Assembly (NCBI RefSeq): GCF_028829235.1
Contig: NZ_JAIWJY010000014.1
Span: 1-64,000 of the forward strand
Direction of reading: 5' to 3'
Origin: Tenacibaculum larymnensis
GTDB taxonomy: Bacteria > Bacteroidota > Bacteroidia > Flavobacteriales > Flavobacteriaceae
DNA: 64,000 bases
Program-made: the position numbers and the translations under genes
Shown: positions 19,146 to 26,260 of the stretch, piece after piece
Numbering within the stretch: the first letter of the stretch is position 1
Layout: each line of letters starts with the position of its first letter
The notes under the pieces: generated by a model
Seen by the model: only the letters and a program-made list of their open reading frames with translations
Databases searched by the model: none
What the model was told of the DNA's origin: nothing

Positions 19146-19688
19146 ATGGAAGTAATAAAAATAGCATTTTTTGTATTGGGAGTTTTTTTTGGAGAAAACA
19201 GTAGAATAGGAGCGGAGAAAACAACCGTTACCATAAACCCAAATGAGCAAACAATAATCATAGTTCAAGAAAATATATTTGCACTTATAGCCAATGAATC
19301 AGATAGTATGCAAGTTAGTTCAGAACTAAAAAAAGTGGTAACAAGAAACTGGAGGAAAGAAATAGAAAGCTATCCATCAAAATCATGTACTTTATATGTT
19401 ACTGATGAGGGTAGTTTAAACGCAAAAATTACACTGAAGTATCCTTCTGAACATGTATTAAGAGATTTTGCGCTAGACTTTAATAAAGAAGCCAAAGAAT
19501 TCTCTTTAATTAATATCCCTGATTGGAATGTTGAAACAGAAGATGGAGTGTTAAAAGGAAATTATTGGAGGTTTAGTGCCGATAACAGTTTTACCTTTGT
19601 TGTTACTCCTTTTAAAAACATGCCAGATAGGTTTAAAAGTGTTAAAAGAAGTCTTCTACCAATTTGGGAGTCTGAAAAAAAGAACTAA
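19146..19688 (+). CDS. hypothetical protein
   Basis: 180 residues, family not recognised. The first 16 residues are hydrophobic (VIKIAFFVLGVFFG) without a lipobox, perhaps a membrane anchor or weak signal peptide. The rest looks like a small alpha/beta domain with TVTINPNEQTIIIVQENIF and a Trp-containing C-terminal half (IPDWNVETEDGVLKGNYW, LLPIWESEKK). It is a single gene between a terminator and the 21-bp repeat array. The Lys/Glu content and AT-rich codons match the neighbours, so it is not obviously foreign. Confidence 0.65.
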   Translation: MEVIKIAFFVLGVFFGENSRIGAEKTTVTINPNEQTIIIVQENIFALIANESDSMQVSSELKKVVTRNWRKEIESYPSKSCTLYVTDEGSLNAKITLKYPSEHVLRDFALDFNKEAKEFSLINIPDWNVETEDGVLKGNYWRFSADNSFTFVVTPFKNMPDRFKSVKRSLLPIWESEKKN

Positions 19689-19720
19689 AAGAGATACCAC
19701 TCATTTTTTTATTTAACTAA

Positions 19721-19993
19721 TGCCTTGATGCTAAAGGGGTGTGCCGTGATATCTTCGGAGTATGCCGTGGTGTCTTCGGAGTATGCCGTAGTATTAGCAA
19801 CCCATGCCGTGATATCAGCGACCTATGCCTTGGTGTCTTCGGAGCATGCCGTAGTATTAGCGACCCACGCCGTGATATCAGCGACCCATGCCTTGGTGTC
19901 TTCGGAGCATGCCGTAGTATTAGCAACCCATGCCGTGATCTCAACTACCCATAGCGTAGTATCAACGGAGTACGCCGTAATGTTATCAACTTA
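19721..19993. repeat. 21-bp tandem repeat array with 63-bp higher-order period
   Basis: Thirteen contiguous 21-nt units, most beginning TGCCGTGRT or TGCCGTAGT. Three subtypes alternate: A (TGCCGTAGTATTAGCRACCC), B (TGCCGTGATATCAGCGACC) and C (TGCCTTGGTGTCTTCGGAGC). The order C-A-B recurs, so units at 19826 and 19889 (C) are identical, units at 19784 and 19910 (A) are identical, and the unit at 19847 (A) differs from them by one base. Edge units are more diverged. Counted units are 48-57% GC in an otherwise AT-rich region. There are no spacers, so it is not CRISPR. As 21 is divisible by 3, the array can be read as heptapeptides. Confidence 0.95.
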
Positions 19994-20069
19994 TATATAC
20001 TTTGATATACAAAGGAGAAGTTTACAGAGTATGGTTCTATTTTATAGTTTTTTGGAAGTTTTTTTCTAA
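19728..20069 (+). CDS. possible heptapeptide-repeat protein encoded by the 21-bp array
   Basis: 113 residues from the ATG at 19728. The body is heptads such as AVISATH, ALVSSEH and AVVLATH, then a unique tail (YIYFDIQRRSLQSMVLFYSFLEVFF). Of the possible frames this one fits best. Differences between closely related units fall at third positions (GCG/GCA Ala, CAT/CAC His, ATA/ATC Ile) or swap V, I, L and M, while the +1 shifted frame gives Asp/Asn changes and a stop. No promoter box or ribosome site is evident, and the array may be non-coding. The pattern of branched hydrophobic residues and Ser/Thr would suit beta-strands. Low confidence that it is expressed. Confidence 0.3.
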   Translation: MLKGCAVISSEYAVVSSEYAVVLATHAVISATYALVSSEHAVVLATHAVISATHALVSSEHAVVLATHAVISTTHSVVSTEYAVMLSTYIYFDIQRRSLQSMVLFYSFLEVFF

Positions 20070-20116
20070 GAATTACAATTCCTAAATGAAGGATTCTTTA
20101 TTTATATTAATTCTAG

Positions 20117-20146
20117 TTTTGTAATAAGATAAAATTGTTAATTTTG
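20117..20146 (+). promoter_or_regulatory. Promoter of the structured small RNA
   Basis: TTTTG (20117-20121), 17-nt spacer, then TAATTTTG (20139-20146), a full flavobacterial promoter with no coding sequence directly downstream. Confidence 0.75.
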
Positions 20147-20149
20147 TGT

Positions 20150-20250
20150 TAATAATCACTAACCGAAATGTACAGTAATACAGCTGGGGGGCTAGTAACT
20201 GTACATGGAAAAGATTGAGCATTCTTTTAGGGTGCTCTTTTTTGTTTTTT
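20150..20250 (+). ncRNA. stand-alone structured small RNA, about 100 nt
   Basis: Begins a few nt after an ideal promoter. Positions 20168-20206 fold into one long hairpin: ATGTACAGT (20168-20176) pairs fully with ACTGTACAT (20198-20206). A small AA asymmetry follows, then TAC/GTA, then AGCT/GGCT closing on an exposed GGGG loop. A second hairpin, 20217-20237, followed by a T run is the terminator. No open frame longer than a few codons lies inside. I cannot assign a family; 6S-type and Flavo-1 RNAs are candidates to test. The next gene, the cupin, starts about 87 nt after the terminator, so this is not simply its leader. Confidence 0.65.
20217..20250 (+). terminator. Terminator of the small RNA
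   Basis: GAGCATTC pairs with GGGTGCTC (two G-U pairs) around a 5-nt loop, then TTTTTTGTTTTTTT. Confidence 0.8.
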
Positions 20251-20336
20251 TATATTGGAATAACTTTTCGTCTATTTTAATTAAGTTCGTAAAACAATCA
20301 TAAGCTTAAAAATTCGAAAGAAATAAGTAAAACGAT

Positions 20337-20705
20337 ATGAGTAAAAAATATACCATTCAAAAAAGTCCGTTTGTAGTGCCAACTACCGACGGAAAATTAA
20401 TCGAAGAACATTTTGGAAATGCTACTGATGGAAATTCAAAAGTAAGTATTGCACATATGATAGCTCCTCCAGGTTGGAGTGAACCTTTTCAAAAACCAGA
20501 ATTTGAAGAATATACTTATATAATTAAAGGAAAGAAGCAATTTAATATTGATGGTGAAATTGTCGTGTTAGAAGCAGGACAATCTATTAAAATTGAAAAA
20601 AATACACGTATTCAATATTCCAATCCATTTACAGAACCTTGTGAGTATTTAGCAGTTTGTTTACCTGCTTTCTCAATGGGGTTGGTGCATAGAGAAGATA
20701 GTTAG
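20337..20705 (+). CDS. cupin domain protein
   Basis: 122 residues, a single cupin barrel. The second half has E-E-Y-T-Y-I-I-K-G-K and V-V-L-E-A-G-Q-S-I-K-I, the strands and G-x-x motif of cupin 2 proteins. The classical HxH metal ligands of motif 1 are not present; FEEYTYIIKGK keeps only the Glu, so metal binding is doubtful. Its role may be small-molecule binding. Its last 33 nt overlap the 3' end of the converging ZIP gene, with no terminator in between. Confidence 0.8.
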   Translation: MSKKYTIQKSPFVVPTTDGKLIEEHFGNATDGNSKVSIAHMIAPPGWSEPFQKPEFEEYTYIIKGKKQFNIDGEIVVLEAGQSIKIEKNTRIQYSNPFTEPCEYLAVCLPAFSMGLVHREDS

Positions 20706-21362
20706 TAATATTCCTAAAATAATAGCAGCAAATTTTTTGTAGTTGAATTTGTGGTTTTCAGTACTTTCAAAAAGAATAATGGTTGAAATGTGTAAAAATA
20801 CTCCAACTATTAAAGCTGTAATTTCTGTATGGTATTGTTCTATTAAAGGAACTTTGTTAGATACTAAAATACCTAAAGGACTCATTAATGCAAATACAGT
20901 TAAAAAGAAAAAGATTGTTTTCTTTGAATACTTTGTTTGTAGTAAAAAGGTGGTTAAAACTACTGCAATTGGAATTTTATGTACAATAATTGCCCATAAT
21001 AAGTTATCATCTGCATGATGAATTGGTAATCCTTCTGAAAAAGCATGAATACATAAACTTACAAAAAGTAACCAAGGAAATTTAGACGAGTCAGAATGTA
21101 AGTGTATGTGCCCGTGTTCAGCTCCTTTTGAAAATGATTCTAATACCGATTGAATAATAATTCCTATTAAAATTAGAATACCTATTAATTTAGTATCATC
21201 GGTATGGTGATATACTTCGGGTAATAAATGTAAAATAGTTACCGAAAGTAAATAAGCACCACTAAAGGCTAATAATAAGCGAACGAAGGTGTTACTAGGT
21301 TTTAGTGTAAAAACGAATAAAACACCTACTAAAACAGAAATAATTAGCAATAAGTAACTCAT
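20673..21362 (-). CDS. ZIP family metal transporter
   Basis: 229 residues with about eight hydrophobic helices. FSGAYLLSVTILHLLPEVYHH carries the ZIP helix IV-type H-x-x-P-E metal site, and SLCIHAFSEGLPIHH the second H-A-x-x-E-G-x-x-x-x-H set; a His-rich loop (EHGHIHLH) lies between. These residues carry Zn2+ or other divalent metals inward through the cytoplasmic membrane. Its start overlaps the stop of the upstream methyltransferase by 4 nt (ATGA type), so the two form an operon. Its 3' end overlaps the cupin gene by 33 nt. Confidence 0.88.
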   Translation of the reverse strand: MSYLLLIISVLVGVLFVFTLKPSNTFVRLLLAFSGAYLLSVTILHLLPEVYHHTDDTKLIGILILIGIIIQSVLESFSKGAEHGHIHLHSDSSKFPWLLFVSLCIHAFSEGLPIHHADDNLLWAIIVHKIPIAVVLTTFLLQTKYSKKTIFFFLTVFALMSPLGILVSNKVPLIEQYHTEITALIVGVFLHISTIILFESTENHKFNYKKFAAIILGILLTIFSMHQPH

Positions 21363-22087
21363 TTAGCAACAATAATTAAGCGGTCAGAAGATTGTGAATT
21401 AAACTCATTAAGATTGTAATCGCCAAAAACATGTGTTACTTGTAAGCCGACACTATCAAAATATGATTGTAGTTTTTCTAAAGTTAAAAATTTTACACGT
21501 TCAGTATATGAATGTGATTTACCTTGAGCAGTAAAAGAAATATGTTTCAAGATAAATCCGTCTTTGATTTCTTTTTGAATATTGAATTCAATGCCGTCAA
21601 TAGTTTTTACTTCTTCTTTTACTAGTGTGTTTTTTACTTTTTCAACATTTAAAAAGTCTAACACAAAAACACCGTTTTCTTTTAGTCCGTTTTTAATACT
21701 TCTTAAAACAGCAATGTCTTCGTTATCATCTTCAAAGTAACCAAAACTGGTAAAAAGATTAAATACAGCATCGTATTTACTTTCAATAGGATTTCGCATG
21801 TCCCAAACTTCAAAATGAAGTGTGTCATTCTCAAATTGTTTGGCATGTTCAATACTGTTTTCACTTAAATCACCTCCCACAACATCATAACCCAACGAGT
21901 TTAAATAAACTGCATGACGTCCTTTACCGCAAGGTAAATCAGCAATACGACTCAATTTAGGTAACTGTAAAAAAGAAGTAATGTTTCGCATAAAAAACTG
22001 TGCATCGGCATCGTTTCTATGCTTGTATAAAATATGATAGTATGGTGTATTAAACCATGAAGTAAACCAATCTGTTGTTGTATTCAT
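21359..22087 (-). CDS. class I SAM-dependent methyltransferase
   Basis: 242 residues. The glycine motif I is degenerate but clear: IADLPCGKGRHAVYLNSLGYDVVGGDLS, followed by DAVFNLFTSFGYF and NGVFVLDFLNVEKV. These match the Methyltransf_25/11 group of small-molecule methyltransferases; the substrate is unknown. A -7 box TATTTTTG lies 14 nt before the ATG, so the leader is very short. It is the first gene of a two-gene operon with the ZIP transporter. Confidence 0.85.
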   Translation of the reverse strand: MNTTTDWFTSWFNTPYYHILYKHRNDADAQFFMRNITSFLQLPKLSRIADLPCGKGRHAVYLNSLGYDVVGGDLSENSIEHAKQFENDTLHFEVWDMRNPIESKYDAVFNLFTSFGYFEDDNEDIAVLRSIKNGLKENGVFVLDFLNVEKVKNTLVKEEVKTIDGIEFNIQKEIKDGFILKHISFTAQGKSHSYTERVKFLTLEKLQSYFDSVGLQVTHVFGDYNLNEFNSQSSDRLIIVAK

Positions 22088-22101
22088 AACTATAAGGTCT
22101 G

Positions 22102-22109
22102 CAAAAATA
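22102..22109 (-). promoter_or_regulatory. -7 box of the methyltransferase-ZIP operon
   Basis: TATTTTTG on the minus strand, 14 nt upstream of the ATG at 22087. It diverges from the box at 22172 that drives the next gene. Confidence 0.55.
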
Positions 22110-22171
22110 CGTAAAACTTACGTTTTTTATATTCAAAGTAGAAAAGATTCACAACAACCCAAAATTAGCTG

Positions 22172-22179
22172 TACTTTTG
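22172..22179 (+). promoter_or_regulatory. -7 box of the THUMP methyltransferase gene, decides the start
   Basis: TACTTTTG ends 2 nt before an in-frame ATG at 22182. That codon would fall at or before the transcription start, so the next ATG at 22200 is the better start. Confidence 0.55.
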
Positions 22180-22199
22180 CAATGAAATTTTACAGTTAC

Positions 22200-23381
22200 A
22201 TGGAAAAAGATTTTAAAATGACTGCCATAACCATGGCAGGTTTAGAAGGTGTTTTAGCAGATGAATTACGACTGCTAGGAGCAATGGAAGTGAAGGAGGG
22301 AGTACGTAGTGTTACTTTTAGAGGAGATAAAGGTTTTATGTATAAAGCTAATATAGCTTTACGTACTGCTATTCGTATTTTAAAACCGATTAAACGTAGT
22401 AAAATTTTTGATGAAGAAGATTTATACGAAGCAATTCAACGTGTAAAATGGGAACGATTTTTAGATGTTGATGGAACATTTGCTATTGGCTCGGTAGTAA
22501 ACTCAAAAAACTTTACTTCCAACTCGCACTATATTAGTTTGAAATCGAAGGATGCTATTGCAGATTATTTTATGCACAAGTATAAAAAGCGTCCGAATGT
22601 AGATTTAAAATATCCAGATGTAAAAGTTCATGTACATATTCATAAAGAATGGCTAACTATATCGTTAGATTCTTCTGGTGAATCGTTACACAAGCGTGGT
22701 TATAGAAGTGCAACAAACATTGCGCCGATTAATGAGGTATTGGCAGCAGGATTAATTTTGCTTTCAGGGTATAAAGGTGAAGAGAACTTTATAGACCCGA
22801 TGTGTGGTTCAGGAACTATTTTGATTGAAGCAGCAATGATAGCGAATCAAATTCCTGCAAACATTAACCGAAAGCATTTTGCTTTTGAAAATTGGAAGGA
22901 TTATGATGAAGATTTATATTTTGTTATTCAAGATTCGTTATTAAAGAAAATACGAAGTTCTCATTTTAAAATTATGGGATTTGATAAGGCTCCATCTGCA
23001 GTTAGAAAAGCACAACAGAATATTATCAATGCAAATTTAGAAGAGTTTATAGGGGTACATCATGTAAACTTCTTCAATTCTAAGAAAGAAGTATTTGGTA
23101 AAACTACAATCTTGTTCAATCCGCCTTATGGTGAGCGTTTAAATATTGATGTAGAAGAGTTTTATACAAAAATAGGAGATACTTTAAAGAATAATTATCC
23201 AAACTCAACAGCGTGGTTAATCACATCGGATATTCAAGCTTTAAAGCATGTAGGTTTACGAACGTCGAAAAGGATTCCGCTTAAGAATGCTGATTTAGAT
23301 TGTCGTTTTGTAAAATACGAACTCTACGAAGGAAGTAAAAAAGCAAAGAAGAATACTTCATTTAACGATGAAGAAGAATAA
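22200..23381 (+). CDS. THUMP domain 23S rRNA guanine-N2 methyltransferase, RlmL N-terminal type
   Basis: 393 residues from the ATG at 22200 (MEKDFKMTAITMAGLEGVL). A THUMP RNA-binding domain covers about residues 40-150 (RVKWERFLDVDGTFAIGS, HVHIHKEWLTISLD). The SAM-binding UPF0020 domain follows with NFIDPMCGSGTILIEAAMIA and the catalytic NPPYGERL. It modifies guanine in 23S rRNA; E. coli RlmL adds a second domain absent here. The Lys-rich tail is a flavobacterial habit. A bidirectional terminator follows at 23386-23414. Confidence 0.9.
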   Translation: MEKDFKMTAITMAGLEGVLADELRLLGAMEVKEGVRSVTFRGDKGFMYKANIALRTAIRILKPIKRSKIFDEEDLYEAIQRVKWERFLDVDGTFAIGSVVNSKNFTSNSHYISLKSKDAIADYFMHKYKKRPNVDLKYPDVKVHVHIHKEWLTISLDSSGESLHKRGYRSATNIAPINEVLAAGLILLSGYKGEENFIDPMCGSGTILIEAAMIANQIPANINRKHFAFENWKDYDEDLYFVIQDSLLKKIRSSHFKIMGFDKAPSAVRKAQQNIINANLEEFIGVHHVNFFNSKKEVFGKTTILFNPPYGERLNIDVEEFYTKIGDTLKNNYPNSTAWLITSDIQALKHVGLRTSKRIPLKNADLDCRFVKYELYEGSKKAKKNTSFNDEEE

Positions 23382-23385
23382 AAAT

Positions 23386-23414
23386 AAAAACTCCGCTTTT
23401 TTAGCGGAGTTTTT
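23386..23414. terminator. Bidirectional terminator between converging genes
   Basis: AAAAACTCCGCT / AGCGGAGTTTTT with a TTTTT loop. It serves the methyltransferase on the plus strand and the serine hydrolase array on the minus strand. Confidence 0.9.
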
Positions 23415-23421
23415 GTTAGTG

Positions 23422-24858
23422 CTAATTATTCATAGCCAATAATTCGCGTAACTTCTCCTTTCCATTTAAGTTCTCAGGGTTTATTTCTAAACTCTTTTGA
23501 TAATTTTTTATAGCTTTTTTTATCTGTCCATCTTTCATGTAGGCTTCTCCTAAAGAATCGTAAGCATTGTATGATTCAGGGTGGGATAGTATTTCAAGAG
23601 TAAATAAGTTGATTGCTTTTTTATAAAAACCTTTTTTTATCATTTCGTAACCTTTCGTATTTAAGTCAATTTCTGAAATTTTAAATTTTGATTTTCGGAT
23701 TAAAGCTTTTGCTTGTTCAATGTCTTCATTTAAACAGGTTTTTATGACTTCTTTGGTAAAAAAGTAATTGTTTAGTTTAGGGCTATTTCCAGAAATAGTT
23801 TTTTGAATAAAATAACGAGCATCTAAAAAACCTTTATCAGCGTCTTTGTTTGTTAGAATTATTATTGAGTATCCTTTTTGCTTATAAACACGCCATTCGT
23901 TACCTACACCATAATGCCCTCCAGTATGTCCATATATAGTGCCTTTTTCTGGATTAGAGAATTGCATTCCATAACCATAATAACTGTCTTTTTTTAAAGG
24001 AGTAGTGAATAGTTTAGTGTATTCTTTGTTAAGTAGTTTATAGTTATGTATAGCTTGGGAAAATTTATAAAGATCGTCTAAAGTAGTATACCCACCTCCG
24101 TGAGCACCGCCTCTTACAGGATACGTATGAATATTTATTTTAAGCTTATTCGGGTGGACTTCAGAAGTTGTATAACCCTCTGCGGCATTGTCAATAGGAT
24201 GATCTAAGTCATAGTTTCCTGTATTTTTCATCGAAGCAATCGAGTAAATATTGCTTTCTAAATAATTATCATATTCTGTACCAGATACAGCTTCAATTAT
24301 TTTACCTAGTATTAAGTAATTGGTATTACGGTATGAAAATATTTTACCTGGTTTGGATTCCATTGATTCATTCTCATAAAGAGAACTAAAGTCATTTGTA
24401 TATCTAAATAAATCTTTAGATCCTTTTATAAAAGATTCTCTAGCGAAAAAATGAGGTAGTCCACTAGTATGTGTTAAAAGATGAGTTATTGTTATAGAAT
24501 CTCTAACAGTTTTATTAGGGTAATTTGGAAGAAACTTTCCTATATTGTCTTGAAGTGATAGTTTTCCTTTTTGTATTAAATGTAATATGGCTACGGCAGT
24601 AAATGATTTACCAATTGAACCTTGATTGAATTTTGTATCTGTTCTATTTTTAACTTTATGCCCTAAATGAGCATATCCATAAGCTTTCTTAAATAAAATG
24701 CTATCATTTTTAGCAATTAAAACTGCTCCACTGAATCCATCTAAAGAGTCTAAGTAATTAGCAATTTTATCTACATTAGGATCTTTAATAGATGTAGGTT
24801 TCTTATTTGTACAAGAAAGTATGATTATAAGTAAAAGGGAATAAGTTGTTTTTTTCAT
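23422..24858 (-). CDS. serine hydrolase (beta-lactamase/class C fold) lipoprotein with C-terminal TPR, copy 3
   Basis: 478 residues. Lipobox IILSCTNKK. The penicillin-binding fold has the S-x-x-K nucleophile S81-I-G-K84, Y-R-N (FSYRNTNYLILG) as the second motif and HTGGHYG as the third. Residues 390-470 form TPR-like helices (YEMIKKGFYKKAINLF, AYDSLGEAYMKDGQIKKAI). Paralogue of the gene at 26261, with near-identical DNA in the TPR part and near the N-terminus. Such enzymes cleave D-amino peptides or esters; the substrate is unknown. Last gene of the MarR-led cluster, 90 nt after its neighbour, so a separate promoter is possible. Confidence 0.88.
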   Translation of the reverse strand: MKKTTYSLLLIIILSCTNKKPTSIKDPNVDKIANYLDSLDGFSGAVLIAKNDSILFKKAYGYAHLGHKVKNRTDTKFNQGSIGKSFTAVAILHLIQKGKLSLQDNIGKFLPNYPNKTVRDSITITHLLTHTSGLPHFFARESFIKGSKDLFRYTNDFSSLYENESMESKPGKIFSYRNTNYLILGKIIEAVSGTEYDNYLESNIYSIASMKNTGNYDLDHPIDNAAEGYTTSEVHPNKLKINIHTYPVRGGAHGGGYTTLDDLYKFSQAIHNYKLLNKEYTKLFTTPLKKDSYYGYGMQFSNPEKGTIYGHTGGHYGVGNEWRVYKQKGYSIIILTNKDADKGFLDARYFIQKTISGNSPKLNNYFFTKEVIKTCLNEDIEQAKALIRKSKFKISEIDLNTKGYEMIKKGFYKKAINLFTLEILSHPESYNAYDSLGEAYMKDGQIKKAIKNYQKSLEINPENLNGKEKLRELLAMNN

Positions 24859-24948
24859 TTTTAGGGTTTACGTTTTTTATCTATATTCTTAAAGAGCTAA
24901 AACAACTCTTTAAAATAATATTTAAGACTTGGGTAGAGTACTATTTAA

Positions 24949-26250
24949 TTAACTAGTTTTCTTTTTAATTTCAGCGACTCCAGCTTTTCTAACTATAATT
25001 TTGGTGACTTTACCTTTTTTGTTTTTAATAAATTCAATAGTCTTATTTTTTTTAGTAATAAAAAACTTGACATCAGATTCTGGTAATAATTCAGTATCAT
25101 AATTAGAGTAGTATAGTTTTTTATTCCTTTTAAGAATTGTAACATTTTCATAGTTACCAACATACTCGTTATATAATGCAGGATTTATTTTGACTTGTAG
25201 ATGTTTATATGGAAGCTCAACAGGCTTATTGAAAATAATAGCAGCAAGTCCGTAAGCAATTAAATATGAAGGAGATTGATTATTAGATAAAATGGTAATA
25301 AAAATGTTATCATTGGTAAATTTATTAAACGAAGTCATGGCTCCATAAAATCCTCCATCATGAGCTATTAATTCATGGTTTTGATTATAGAAGGGATTTA
25401 TCATTAGACCAAACCCAAACTTTTGGTCATTGTACGATGTAAACATTTTCTTTTTAGAGGTTTCGTTTAGTAAAATAGTACTGTCAAATAGAGCCTTATT
25501 CCAGAGATATAAATCTTCTACAGTGGAATAAATTCCATCATGACCAATATTAAAATTCCAGTTTATATAAGGTTTTTTTATAAGCGTACCTTCTTTTTGG
25601 TAATAGGTTTCTGCATATTTAGGAACTATAGAATCGTTGTTACTAATTCCTGTATTATACATTTTAGCTTTATCAAATAGATTTACTTTAAGATATGCTG
25701 CATAGGATTGATTAGAAATTTTTTCAATAATACGTGCAAGTAAATAATACCCAATATTACTGTATGCTGTATTTGAACCTGGTTTAAACAACAAAGGTTT
25801 TTGCATAATATAATTTGCTACAGAATCTTTATCTAATGATGTTTTTGTAAGATATAACTCATCATAATCCATTTGGAGTCCAGCATTATGCGTCAACATC
25901 ATTTTAATTGTTATTTGGTCCCCTTTAGGAAAGTTTGGATAATACTTAGTAAGTTTATCATCTAATGAGACCTTTTCTTTTTCTATTAACTGCATGATAG
26001 CAACAGCTGTAAATTGTTTTGATACTGAAGCTAAACTAAACTTTGTATCAATTGTATTAGGAACTTTCCATTCATAATCAGCAGTTCCATACGCTTTTTT
26101 TAATAAGATGGAGTCATTTTTAGTTACTAATACTGTTCCTGAAAAATGATTAATACTTGCTTGAGCATCCATGTAACTTTCTAATGTTGTCTCTTGTTGA
26201 GCAAAAGCTAACGATGTAATGAATATTAGTAGAATAGTGTAGTATTTCAT
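24949..26250 (-). CDS. serine hydrolase (beta-lactamase/class C fold), periplasmic, copy 2
   Basis: 433 residues. Type I signal peptide ending LAFAQ rather than a lipobox. Catalytic motifs S75-V-S-K78, YSNIGYYLL and HDGGFYG. After the catalytic domain (to about residue 340) it has a beta-rich lipocalin-like C-terminal part (YVGNYENVTILKRNKKLYYS) instead of TPRs, so it is a different subfamily from its two neighbours. Ten nt separate it from the upstream gene, consistent with one transcript. Substrate unknown. Confidence 0.88.
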   Translation of the reverse strand: MKYYTILLIFITSLAFAQQETTLESYMDAQASINHFSGTVLVTKNDSILLKKAYGTADYEWKVPNTIDTKFSLASVSKQFTAVAIMQLIEKEKVSLDDKLTKYYPNFPKGDQITIKMMLTHNAGLQMDYDELYLTKTSLDKDSVANYIMQKPLLFKPGSNTAYSNIGYYLLARIIEKISNQSYAAYLKVNLFDKAKMYNTGISNNDSIVPKYAETYYQKEGTLIKKPYINWNFNIGHDGIYSTVEDLYLWNKALFDSTILLNETSKKKMFTSYNDQKFGFGLMINPFYNQNHELIAHDGGFYGAMTSFNKFTNDNIFITILSNNQSPSYLIAYGLAAIIFNKPVELPYKHLQVKINPALYNEYVGNYENVTILKRNKKLYYSNYDTELLPESDVKFFITKKNKTIEFIKNKKGKVTKIIVRKAGVAEIKKKTS

Positions 26251-26260
26251 TTAATTACAA

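Noticed and set aside
19717..19944. Reverse-strand reading frame over the tandem repeat
   Set aside because: It is open only because the repeat lacks stops in several frames; the Arg/His-rich product shows no start context, and close-unit changes are better explained by the plus frame.
19739..19954. Second plus-strand frame over the repeat
   Set aside because: It meets a stop at unit 11 and unit differences change charged residues.
19721..19993. Possible CRISPR array
   Set aside because: Units are contiguous without unique spacers and no cas genes are present.
20743..21018. Plus-strand frame inside the ZIP gene
   Set aside because: Antisense shadow of membrane helices; no independent start signals.
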